From Narthecium ossifragum (taxonomy: Eukaryota; Streptophyta; Magnoliopsida; Dioscoreales; Nartheciaceae): DNA of 64,000 bases. Every line of letters starts with the position of its first letter. Position 1 is the first letter of the stretch. The stretch covers positions 29,816,007 to 29,880,006 of the forward strand of contig OY986965.1 of NCBI GenBank assembly GCA_963920575.1, given 5' to 3'. Made by a program: the position numbers and the translations under genes. Shown piece by piece: positions 47,907 to 62,000 of this stretch. The notes under the pieces were generated by a model. The model was given only the letters and a program-made list of their open reading frames with translations. It did not search any database and was not told where the DNA came from.

Positions 47907-49318
47907 ACCGGCTACACCTCAGCATCCGACTCAAGGCCGACACGACCTCTACAATCACCAAGCCACAAGTGTACCAGTCATCTAAGCCTATCATCGAATC
48001 GACTGGACATCACAATTCAAACCGGATCCAAACAACCCAACCCCGGTCTTAGGGCTAAGTCCGAGCTTTCAGCCTCGGGACGGCGACCCAAAGATCACTC
48101 ACGCCCTAACCAATGCAACTAATGCACACAACAACAATGCATGCTATGACATACACATATAATAAGAAAGGCATGCAACAGTATGTCAGGCATCATATAA
48201 GTCTACTGGATCGCTGCAGCGGTACTACCAACCACTGCCAGCCGATCCGCAGCGGGTCCCGACATTACGACGGTACCGCGACCGTCAACCGCGGACTCCT
48301 GCAACGGGAAGCAACCCCGAAAACGAATGATGAACAATAAATAATATAATATTATATTCCGAAATATAATATTATATTCAAACACCCAAAACCACTACTT
48401 AAGGGCTAATTGATCCCGTCGATCCGACATCCAAACGACGTCGGATTCAAGATCCAACTTAGCCACCAGTAGGTGAATATACCAGGATCATCATATCCAA
48501 AATTCATCATCATCCAACGGTTGGATTAACGGGAAAACACTAATCAAAATCGTTAATCAAACTAACTTACCCATTAATTGCTGCAACGCAGCCCTTCAGA
48601 AAACAATTCATAAGAAATCGTAGAAAAATTGGAAAATTACGAAACAAGATGGAATAGAAAGCTAACGAATAGTTCTACAACTCTTATGTTTATGGAAATC
48701 CCAGATCATGTACATGCCGGCCGGAAAACTCGCCGCAAGCCGGCTGTTTCTCAAGAACAGCAGAAAACCAGAAATCCGAGACTAATCTTGCATAAAACCT
48801 ACTCAAAACTCAACTGATTAATATGAAACTTAAATCAGTAATTCTAACAGATATAAGGAACCCAACAAAGCAAGGATCAACAAGATCCAACGGCTAGATC
48901 TCAAGAACACCCGAAAATAAACACAGTAGGTATAACCCTACCTAGCTGCGCTTTCCTCGGCTGATTCCCCGCAATTTGATCACCAACAAGCTTCCAAACT
49001 ACTTCAGGGATCTTCCTCTCGTTGTCACGGATCCAACGAACCTTAGAACGCCGGAAAAGATGGTCGGAGGAGGGAGAACGGCGAAGAAGAAGCTCGCCGG
49101 CGGTAAAGGGAAGAAAACAGAGCACCGCGGGAAGAAGAGAAGAAAGAAGAAGAAGAGAAGTGAAGGGAAGGGAAGAAAAAGGGAGGAAAAGCCTAGGGAA
49201 AGCCGGAGAAAATGGGGGAAAGCTGGGAGAGGGGAGGGGAAGTCTTCCCTCTCTGACAGGGGAGAGCGACGGCCGACGGCTGTCCTCGCGAAAGAGAAAG
49301 AAAGCACCGACTCGAGCA

Positions 49319-49437
49319 TGATCGATCTCCAAGGCATGTGAGATCGATCTCATTTGCAATCTAGATCGATCTCCTTGAAATCCATATCGATCTCCTTTGC
49401 AATCCAGATCGATCTCCCTAGCCATCCAGATCGATCT
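49319..49437. repeat. Six-unit AGATCGATCT array in solo LTR 2
   Basis: Units start at 49319, 49341, 49363, 49384, 49406 and 49428, giving spacings of 22, 22, 21, 22 and 22 bp. Four are perfect palindromes and two carry one or two changes (TGATCGATCT, ATATCGATCT). The spacer is often CCTTTGCAATCC-like. Confidence 0.93.
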
Positions 49438-50621
49438 CCTTTACTCAGAAAGGCAAACTTGGGCTAAAACATAAGCCCAAGCTCAGATCTTCCGATCTCA
49501 GGTTCACCTAGCCATTCTAAACAAACACGAACACATACAAGGCCAGTGTGTGCACACGCGGGTGTGAAACAAACCAACAAGGTGCAATTTACCAAATTGC
49601 CCTTGCGGTCTACAGCGAGCCACAGGGGTAGAGGGACAGGTCCTCACAACTTGGATCAAACTATTTAGTCAATTGCGATATGGAATCTTTAGATGTGGTT
49701 CAATGGTTTGAGAATTATTCATGATTATGATTTTGTAAGTGTTTATGCTAAACCGTGGTGATCCGTGGTTCCCCGAACCCCGTTTGGTATAGGGACGGTA
49801 CGACCCCGCTAATCCCCGTGGGGAATGGGGCGGTTTTGGGGCATGATTTTTTAATGGGAAATGGGACGGTTTTGAAGATCCCCGCCCCAATCCGCCCCGT
49901 TGCCATCCCTAATATTGTTTAAGGAAGCAAGTTCAAATGCTAGTAGTTGGCAGCTGGAAGTGCGTCATTGTTTAGGATTCTTTAGCTCTTGGGCATGATT
50001 ACCTCTATTGTTTTGAAAAAAAAAGTTTCAATTGCTAAAGGGTCAAGGGAACCGGGTTAAAGAGATTAAGAGGAATATGGGCTTAAAAAAATTAAGGTAA
50101 AAAAAAAAGAAAAAAGAAATGTGATAGATGAAATAGTAGTTAACCCCGTAATCATTGTTTTAATGTTTGATAAAAAAATAAGAATAGAATGAAGACAGCC
50201 CCTGAACTCCGTTGCCAAACAAAGACTAACGACACGCTTGGTTTGCATGGTGAATGGGAATGGGGATGATACGGCATGTTTTGTTTGCACAAAGAATGAG
50301 ATTAGAAATCATGCTTGAAAATGTTTGGAATCATGCTTGAAGATGTTTGGTACATAAAAATAAGTATGGGAATGAAATGAAAATAGGATATAAATAACCA
50401 AGCTATATTATAACCGTCACTAACCGCCATTCCATCGGGAATGGAATGATGGATTCCGAGCTATTAGATGAGATAGCCTCATTCCCAACTTGTCAGAAAT
50501 GAAGAATTTCATTCTCAACTTTAATGTCTAACCAAACAAAAAAATAAGATTTGACCGGAGATTTGACCATTCCATTCCTGACCATTATGTCCAATCAAAC
50601 ATGACATTAAGTACTTGGCAA

Positions 50622-52537
50622 CAAGGATTGCCATGCCGGTGGCACACGCCGTGCCGGCAACCTACTGGTACGGTACGCGCCATGCCGGACAGGCACGCCC
50701 CTGTGCCGGTCCGGATGAGTGAAATCCACTCGTATTCAACATCTCCAATTGACCAAATATAATCTCTTATACCATAGTAGAGTGAAAACATACCAAGATA
50801 GTATAATACAATACATGACACATAATCAACAGCTCAATACATCTCTCATATGAGTATACATCAAGCTCTTTCTCAGACTAATCATAATCTGTCATCGGTG
50901 GTCTAAGATACTGAGGTAAAGTCATATAAGGAGAATAATAGACTTCAAACTCTCTAATGAGCGACTGATACTCCACAGCATCATGCTTGAAATCAATGAC
51001 AGTCTCAGGAACCTGTATAGTCAGCACTTCAATCCGATGTGATTGGTATGACTGGTTTGTATTAGGATAGCCATACGAACATCCGAAACTATCACGTAAA
51101 GTAGATGATCTGACATCTCCAAAAATATCATGCATGAAAGTAGGCTCCTGTGGCCGCTGAGGCTGGCCGATGTGACTAGAATGCTGGGACGTAGCATAAC
51201 TGTCATGATCATATCTCTCTCCATAGTGACCATGCTGGTACGAATGGGCAGACGAAGATGAACATATTTCTACAAATGTTTTTTAAAATTTTTTTTATAA
51301 ATTTTTTAAATTTTCCAAAGAATTTAAAAAATAATTTACAAATTTTTAAATGTTATAAAATTATTTTTAAATTTTCTTTATAACATTTATCAATTAATAT
51401 AAAAACTATCGTAAGTAATTAACATAAAAAGTAACATAAGCAATTAACCTAAAAATTAACATGAATAAGTAATAAAAAACTAAATAGCATTAGAAAGTAA
51501 TATAATAACTAAAATGATTATTAACATAAGATTTAAAATTTCATATAATACATTTAATTATCAAAAAGTCACCATTATTAGATAAAAAAGAATGTTAAAA
51601 ACAATCATGATTAAATATAAAAAAATTTAGTAATTACCATCATTAAACAAATAATAATAATAAATAACATACTATATGAGGCTTATCATTTATAAATAAA
51701 AACTAATGATAAATAACATACCGATTTTTAGCCCATCGGTACGGACTCACCCATTCTCTATCTCATTCTCTGACATGCTGACTACCCGACAAGACCTTTC
51801 TCTCCTTATCCCATGCTCTTTATGCTGGCCCACCAATCTAACTGTCAATTTCCCTAAACCCCAATTCTCCTCCCTCCCTCCCTCCCTCCCCAACACGTCT
51901 TTCCTTTTTTTTTTCCCCTCCACGTGGCTACTTCTCTCCTCCCTTCTTTTTTCTCCCACCCGTGGCCTCTTTTCTTCCCACCTTCCCTGCTACTTTTCCT
52001 TCCCCCGAGACCGCAGCTCCTCCCCTCCCGCTCCTCCGCTCGACCTACGGCTCCTCCTCTTCTCCGGCTCCGGCTCCTCATCCCCTCCGGCTCTGCTCTC
52101 TCCTCCCCTCTCCGGATCCGGTACGTCCCTGCCTACTTTTCCTTCCCCCGAGGCCGCGGCTCCTCCCCTCCCGCTCCTCCTCCGCTCGGCCTTCGGCTCC
52201 TCATCCCCTCCGGCTCAGGTTCCCCATCCCCTCCGACTCCGTCTCCTCCTCTTCTCCGCCTCCTCCTTCCCTCCTGCTCTCTCCACCCCTCTTTCTTCCC
52301 CTCCTACCTCTCCTCTGTTTCTCTCCTCCTTCCCTCCCGCTCTCTCCTCTGTTTTTCTCCTCCTCCCCTCCCGCTCTCTCCTCCCCTCTCCGAATCCGGT
52401 ACGCATCAGTTCCGTACCGGGCGATACCTTATGTATCGCCCGACACAACTCCAGCACCCCCTGATACTGATTCGAAGGGGTTTTTTGTCCCGGCTAGCTG
52501 CCGGTCCGGTACATACCGGCCGACATGGCAATCCTTG
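50622..52537. mobile_element. hAT element, 1.9 kb, perfect 8-bp target duplication
   Basis: The inverted ends are CAAGGATTGCCATGCCGG and, as the complement, CAAGGATTGCCATGTCGG. A perfect 8-bp duplication CTTGGCAA flanks the element (50614-50621 and 52538-52545). Subterminal GGTACGGTACG and CGGTCCGGTAC motifs recur near both ends. The minus-strand frame 50878-51135 (YQSLIREFEVYYSPYM, Tyr-rich) is the only plausible protein remnant and is not recognised with certainty. The right third (51860-52390) is extremely TC-rich, with an internal direct duplication near 52000 and 52137. It does not encode an intact transposase. Confidence 0.87.
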
Positions 52538-52869
52538 CTTGGCAAGAAGTACTGCCATAAGAGGAGACATGCTTTTTGACGATCTTCCTTTTATTAAGAG
52601 TTGAAACATAAACAATGTACCTCGCACACCTCATATATTACAAACAGTATTTGGTGATCCAAACAGACAGCAAATATCCGCTTCACAATTGTTACAGTGA
52701 TACCACAAAATGTTCACATAATAGAGAAGCATAAATGCTTGGAAAAGCTGCAATCAGTACAAAATTAAGACAAAGGCAACAAATAGCTTTTAAGCTTACA
52801 AAAAATTCCTTGAGAGTTCCTCACATAAGAAATATAAATACGCAAAAATTGTCCTCTCTGGACATCAGA

Positions 52870-56957
<4,088 letters not shown>

Positions 56958-57051
56958 CTGTGAGTGAGAACAGCGCCGGCCGGCAGCGGCGAAACCCTCT
57001 CTCTCGGCAAAGAAATCGAATGAGGAGGAGAGAAGCCGCCAACTAGGGTTT
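56958..57051 (-). promoter_or_regulatory. RPS15A 5'UTR exon and telo-box
   Basis: On the minus strand AAACCCTA (complement of 57044-57051) is a telo-box, typical of plant ribosomal-protein promoters. It is followed by a pyrimidine-rich leader and a second AGGGTTT-like motif. The exon ends at the donor CACTCACAG|GTGAG (56958). Confidence 0.75.
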
Positions 57052-57476
57052 TTGTCTTCTGAGAACTATAATATACACAATCCAGCATTGTTCACGTCCC
57101 TTGGATGTCTATTTGACGGTGGAGAAAATTCCGCGGTAATCGAGATCACTGGACCCGGACCCGATACTGCTGGCTGGCCACCTATACTGTGCCTGAGATT
57201 AGCCACGGTTTTTTTTCCCAAAAGAACCTCAATATTCATGTTTGATACTTCTGTATTTTAATGTAATAGAACTTCAAATAAAAAATACACGTAACGAATA
57301 AGCGTATAAATGAATACATGTATACCCATGATACATGTATAATGAATAATTATACATGTATAACTAATAATTATATGTGTATTTTTTTATACATATGTTC
57401 CTTACGTATATTTTTTATTAAGGTCATTATAAAAAAAAGATGTGGGATCTTGAAGTGGCAAAAGTGAATATTAAGG
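57052..57476. other. Intergenic between divergent genes
   Basis: Upstream of RPS15A. AT-rich, with repeated ATACATGTATA-type palindromes at 57315-57400. No gene. Confidence 0.55.
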
Positions 57477-57490
57477 ATCCTATTTCAAAG

Positions 57491-58298
57491 ATTGTACATT
57501 CACACAAGAGGTATGGAAGATAATATTTAGAAGTGATGAGGAGATAATAGTGAATCACGTATGCGAAGATATCCTGCAGAAATCAAACTGAGACGAGAGG
57601 AGCAGAGAAAGAAAATCAAAGATCGGATATACGCTATGGATGCTATGGTCCTATGGAAATATCGAAATAAACTGGTGTTTGAAAAGATGCAAGAGAAAGC
57701 AGAGGAGGTTGCAAGGAGTTCATGGTTGTCCAAGGAATGGATTAGATCTCAGCAAGTAGGGAGAAAGGAGAAGAGAAAGCTCGCATACCCAGTGATCCAG
57801 TGTGATGCCTCCTACGACCCTGTTGGGAAGAAAGGGGGGATTGGTTTAGCTTGCAGAGATGAACACGGCAGACCGATGTGGGCGACGGCAAAGACGGTAA
57901 ATATCATAGGACCGATGGAAGGTGAGATTATAGCAGTAAGGAGAGGTCTAGAGAAAGCCAAGAAAGATAGAACTAGTAGACTGATAATATAATCAGATTC
58001 TAAAGATCTAATTCGGATGCTAAATGGTCATATGGGATGGGAAGTAGAATTCAGAACACACCTCCAACGTATATGTGCCTGAGCTCTCACACGGATGACG
58101 TGTTATTCCTGTTTACCCCCAAGGAGGGGAACATAGTAGCTAACGATTTAGCTATGATGGATAAAAGTAGTGAAATGTCACTTTGGTGGGCTAAAGAACT
58201 GGGTGCCCCCAAAGGAGCTGGGTTTTATTTTATAAAAGGGGTTGTTGTACGCCGCCAGCCTTATGGCTCAATTGATAAAAAAAAAAGAACAAAAAAAA
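57491..58298 (+). mobile_element. 5'-truncated LINE (RNase H) with 14-bp target duplication
   Basis: The flanks ATCCTATTTCAAAG (57477-57490) and ATTCTATTTCAAAG (58299-58312) differ at one base and bracket the element, which ends in two A runs. The coding remnant shows the plant L1 RNase H domain: VIQCDASYDPVGKKGGIGLA, EGEIIAVRRGLEKA, then after a TAA stop (57990-57992) SDSKDLIRMLNGH. After a further frameshift it reads LFLFTPKEGNIVANDLA. It is therefore dead. It lies just 135 bp upstream of the next gene's start codon. Confidence 0.9.
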
Positions 58299-58415
58299 AT
58301 TCTATTTCAAAGGAAATCCTAGGCCACGGCCTTACAGCCCACACGCGTCATGCTCGCCGCACGTGCCACCCCCTCTCCTTATACTAGTCGCATCTAAGTC
58401 ACCCAACCCTCGCTT

Positions 58416-58423
58416 AAACCCTA
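58416..58423 (+). promoter_or_regulatory. Telo-box before the 58447 gene
   Basis: A perfect AAACCCTA lies 24 bp upstream of the ATG, within the likely 5'UTR or core promoter. Telo-boxes mark genes active in dividing cells and translation-related genes. Confidence 0.6.
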
Positions 58424-58446
58424 ACGACTTAGCGAGCTCGATTCTA

Positions 58447-59097
58447 ATGGCGTCTTCGAATCCCAATGGCCTATTCCCCCACTCGATCTCCTCCTTCGAC
58501 CACCTCCTCGCCCAGTCGCTCGTGAACCGCCTGCACCTCGGTCCGTCCTTCACCAACTCCCTCGACGACCTCCTCCTTAAATCCCCGCTCTCCTCCTTCT
58601 CCGATGGAGACGACGATGAGGAGGAGCTCCCCGTTGCGGAGGAGGGGAGGCATCGCAAGGTCCTCGCGCGCGAGGAGGCGAAGCTGGAGCGGGAGATCAT
58701 CCGGATCGTCCACTACGGCGACGCCGACAAGGCCCTGAAGCCGAACTCGGGACAGTCGGTGGCGATCGGCGACCACAGCATCTGCGTTGGTGTCCACGAG
58801 GAGGCGGGATCTGGGCATCGGGTATGGGAATGGCACGGGCATATCATGCTCTTCGATGAGGAGAGCGGGTATGATGCTGAGTATATCTACGGTAATTACT
58901 TCGAGAGGGTGACGGAGAGGAAAAGTGGGAGAAAAGATGAGGAGGACGAGGAGGAGGATGAAGGGAAGAAGGATAAGGTGGAGGTTGGGAATCTTGGGCT
59001 GAGGGATTTGATCGAGGATGGCAGTGGTTCGGCTGGGGCAGGGGCAAGGAGGGTTTTCCACAGGAACTCTCTAAATGCTGGACCGGCGTCGAGGTAA
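58447..59097 (+). CDS. Acidic plant protein of unknown function
   Basis: The gene encodes 216 residues from MASSNPNGLFPHSISSFDHL, with strongly GC-rich codons unlike the flanking repeats. The N-terminal third has SSFDHLLAQSLVNRLHLG and a DGDDDEEE run. A charged helix (EEAKLEREIIRIVHYGD) leads to a compact central part, SICVGVHEEAGSGHRVWEWH, GHIMLFDEESGYDAEYIYGN and YFERV. A Lys/Glu-rich low-complexity segment (about 160-180) and a short LGLRDLIEDG tail follow. No signal peptide, transmembrane helix or catalytic motif is visible. The order and evenness of the central part suggest a conserved domain, but no family name can be given. The stop TAA overlaps a good splice-donor sequence (GAGGTAATT), so a further exon is possible. 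An in-frame start at 58363 would lie in non-coding-like sequence and was not chosen. Confidence 0.8.
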   Translation: MASSNPNGLFPHSISSFDHLLAQSLVNRLHLGPSFTNSLDDLLLKSPLSSFSDGDDDEEELPVAEEGRHRKVLAREEAKLEREIIRIVHYGDADKALKPNSGQSVAIGDHSICVGVHEEAGSGHRVWEWHGHIMLFDEESGYDAEYIYGNYFERVTERKSGRKDEEDEEEDEGKKDKVEVGNLGLRDLIEDGSGSAGAGARRVFHRNSLNAGPASR

Positions 59098-62000
59098 TTG
59101 GTCGCTGGCTGGTGTTTCTATAGTGTGATGGCATTCATCGCCTGATCATACTTCTGCTCTATGTCAGGAACCCGTTGAGTTTGTCATGTTTGGGTTGCCT
59201 TGTTTAACATAGAATTGGGGGATTTAAACAGTTCCATGGTTTTATTGGCGAATGATGTCTATAGTGTTCCTTTCGGTTATTAATCTTTAGATATTATATC
59301 ACTGACAGATTAATGCTGCATTGTTGGTTCGTGAACTTGATTGGTGCTCTATTGTACGTGTAGAAGAGACATTTAGCTGAGTTTTACTCAAATATGGATT
59401 TTGTTTTACTCTGTATACCATATCATATATATCTAGTTCAGTATTTTCGGATTAACAATGTCCTAATCTGGCTGTTGAGTGTTGAACAGTTGATTACATC
59501 ACTGCCACTAATAAGAGTTGAAAAGTTAAGCAATCAATATCACTGCCATTCAAGTCATGCATGATTTGCTTAAAGCTTGAAGATATGCTTTACCTATGTA
59601 GTCTCGTGTCGATAGCAATCAATATCATTGCCATTCAAGTTAACAGCTTTACCTATGTGTCACTGCTTTGTAGTCTCGCGTTGCATTGCCTATGACTGCA
59701 AAACATTAACAATCTTATGGTTGATTTGATTCCTTTATCTTCTCCTGTGATGGTGATGTTTGGAATTATTCTGCTGTTAAAGGATGCGGTAATTTAGGAT
59801 AGTTGATAGCAACAGCTTATATCTGCTCACTGTCTTCATGATTGTTAACAATTGACTTGCTAGTGTATGTAGATCTCTTGCATAATGGGGGCATAGTTCC
59901 AAAATTCCACTTTATATATAGCAAAGAGCTGAATATTCTTCTCTTTTCACTTTGCCATTGAAAGGAACCTGCTAGCCTATTAATGCTGCTTACAACGTCA
60001 TGCTGTATGTTCCAATTCTGGATAATGGTAATTACCGGCATAGTAATCCTTGTTGTATATCATTGTTTCACTTCTCCCCAATCGATTCGATTTCTCAATT
60101 AAAGAATCTCATCTTGAATTTACTTAACACACCAATGCTCATCATTTATGATGATGAAAACATCAGGTAGCACTTTTAATTTTTAAACCTTCTACAAGGT
60201 AGGAATTTGGAAACACTGTCTATTGTGCTTTACCTTTTCTACCCGTGCTTTACTCGTCATTGAATAAGCAGTACATTATGGCAGTTAGGCTGCTGTTTCA
60301 ATTTCGAGGGCTTCAAATACAGAACATGCCTCGTCAACTCGCTGTCATCTTCAACATCTATTATGAGTTGCTTAACGAGATTTCAATAATTCTTCATGAA
60401 AGCGAAGTTAGGACTCCTCGTTCTTAGTGGCTTTTAATGTGCTTCCTTCTCCTTAACTAAATAGCCTTTTTCGCTTCTTACTTCATTGTTCAGCTATCAT
60501 CTTATCTATGCACTTAGTCAGTAAGATGTTCGCTCAGAGCTCTCATTTGACATAGGATACTCAAGTAATACGTAATATGTTTGATGCTTCAACCAATGAT
60601 ACAAGGGTAGCTTTACATCATTTTCCATGGTTAGCTCATTTATTGTTTTGATAGTTTACTAATATGTAGTGTAGTACAATGTATCAGGATTCCTTCATTG
60701 GGATGAGGTTTATAATGTTTTTCATAAAAAATTTTGATCATGTATCTCATTTCATGGTTTGTTGTGGCTCTCTGCTTTTCCCCCTAGTTGGCTTGTCATT
60801 ATTTCTGAATTTGAACAGTAAGCATTGGGCAATAGATTTATGATTTCTGCAAAACCAACATAGAGATGTATGAAGGTTAGCGTCATTCATAAACATTGTT
60901 TCTTTGTGCCACCTGCTAAGTCGTTATCAGGGCTTATTGCTGGATGAGGTATTCATAGATATGAAAACAGCTTCCCCTGAGATTCCGCTGCATTACTGTG
61001 TTATTGCTCCATTTTGTGTATATGAATTTGAGCAATCCCTGCTCCATTCTACCGAAAGAATAGGTGAAGAACTCACTTTTCTATTTCCTAATTTTGTTTC
61101 CACTACGGAGGCCTTGCAACTTGTTTGCCCATTCACTTTCTGGGCAGCTCATTTCCATTTACTTCTTTGCCCAGAGATTAGATTTTCTTCTTTTCTCGAC
61201 TGCTGAAGGTGTTTTTTTTTTATATTGTGCAACATAGGATGTTGCTTTGATGTTATGTTGCATTCATTGAGTACCAGAAATTGAGAATCCCGTGTCAAAT
61301 GTTTTAAGTCGAAAAAGTTCCATTCAACTCTGTTTAGATTTTTTAGAGTTTTGTTGCTATATGCAATTCCTATACTTTGCAACTGGAAATTTTATTCTTT
61401 ACAAACTACGTTTAATTGGATGATAGATGGGGACATTTCTGCTGTTGGGGGTCCAATGGTGGATGACTTATTTGTCTATTTGCTCTATGAATACTCGAAT
61501 AGACTATTTGTTGGGCAGTACTATGGTGTTGCAATAGAATAATGCTCTATGTAGGCGAAGCTGGCTATTAAATTGGTGAATACTTTTTGGAACAGGCTGA
61601 TGAAACTATCCTTTTTATGAATATTTTAGCCTGAATCTCAATTTAAATTGTTGGTGGAGGTGTAACTGACATGTGATCAGGGTGAGATGACCTTAAAAAC
61701 TTAATATAGAAGCTCTCGGCCAAAAGTTTGTTTAAGTTTCTTTCATAAAGCAGGCAGGCAGCATTTGATGGGAAATGATGCTTACACACGATCATAAAGG
61801 AGCAAAAGGGGCTCGGGTATGAGAGATGGACAGGAAATTCTATGCCTTCCCAGTTGTAGTGATAATTTATACTAAAAGTTTCCTATAATCTGAAAACAAT
61901 AATGATGTGCACATGAGTGCTGGTAAGAGTGGATCGCACCTTGGTATGTGGTTTGAATCATTAAAACTCTTGTGTTAGGTGATATGTGGTTTGAATCATT

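Larger units (their letters stand above)
44368..49648 (+). mobile_element. Solo LTR 2, split by solo LTR 3
   Basis: It starts TGTCGCGCCCCGACCCGC and ends GGACAGGTCCTCACA, with a perfect 5-bp duplication ACTTG on both sides (44363-44367 and 49649-49653). Subtracting the inner element and its duplication leaves about 2.41 kb, nearly the length of solo LTR 1, whose ends it shares. An 84-bp direct duplication lies at 47744-47906, a purine-rich tract at about 49055-49245, and a six-unit palindrome array at 49319-49437. No protein-coding domain is present. Confidence 0.87.
43936..49911. mobile_element. Non-autonomous hAT element hosting two nested solo LTRs
   Basis: Perfect 12-bp inverted ends TAGGGATGGCAA are flanked by a perfect 8-bp duplication ATATTGTT (43928-43935 and 49912-49919), the hallmark of hAT. 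Without the nested LTR the element is about 690 bp. Both halves carry GGGGAATGGGGC/CCCCGCCCC-rich sequence and no transposase. The insertion point of the inner DNA is about 430 bp from the left end. Confidence 0.88.

Noticed and set aside
47702..47908. Cys-rich minus-strand repeat protein
   Set aside because: It is the translation of an 84-bp DNA duplication in solo LTR 2.
49319..49437. Regularly spaced short repeats resembling a CRISPR array
   Set aside because: The repeats are 10-bp palindromes with 12-bp spacers inside a plant LTR; this is not a CRISPR structure.
51706..52604. Overlapping Pro/Ser/Leu-rich frames of 200-250 codons
   Set aside because: They arise from a TC-rich low-complexity tract in a hAT element and are open in several frames at once.
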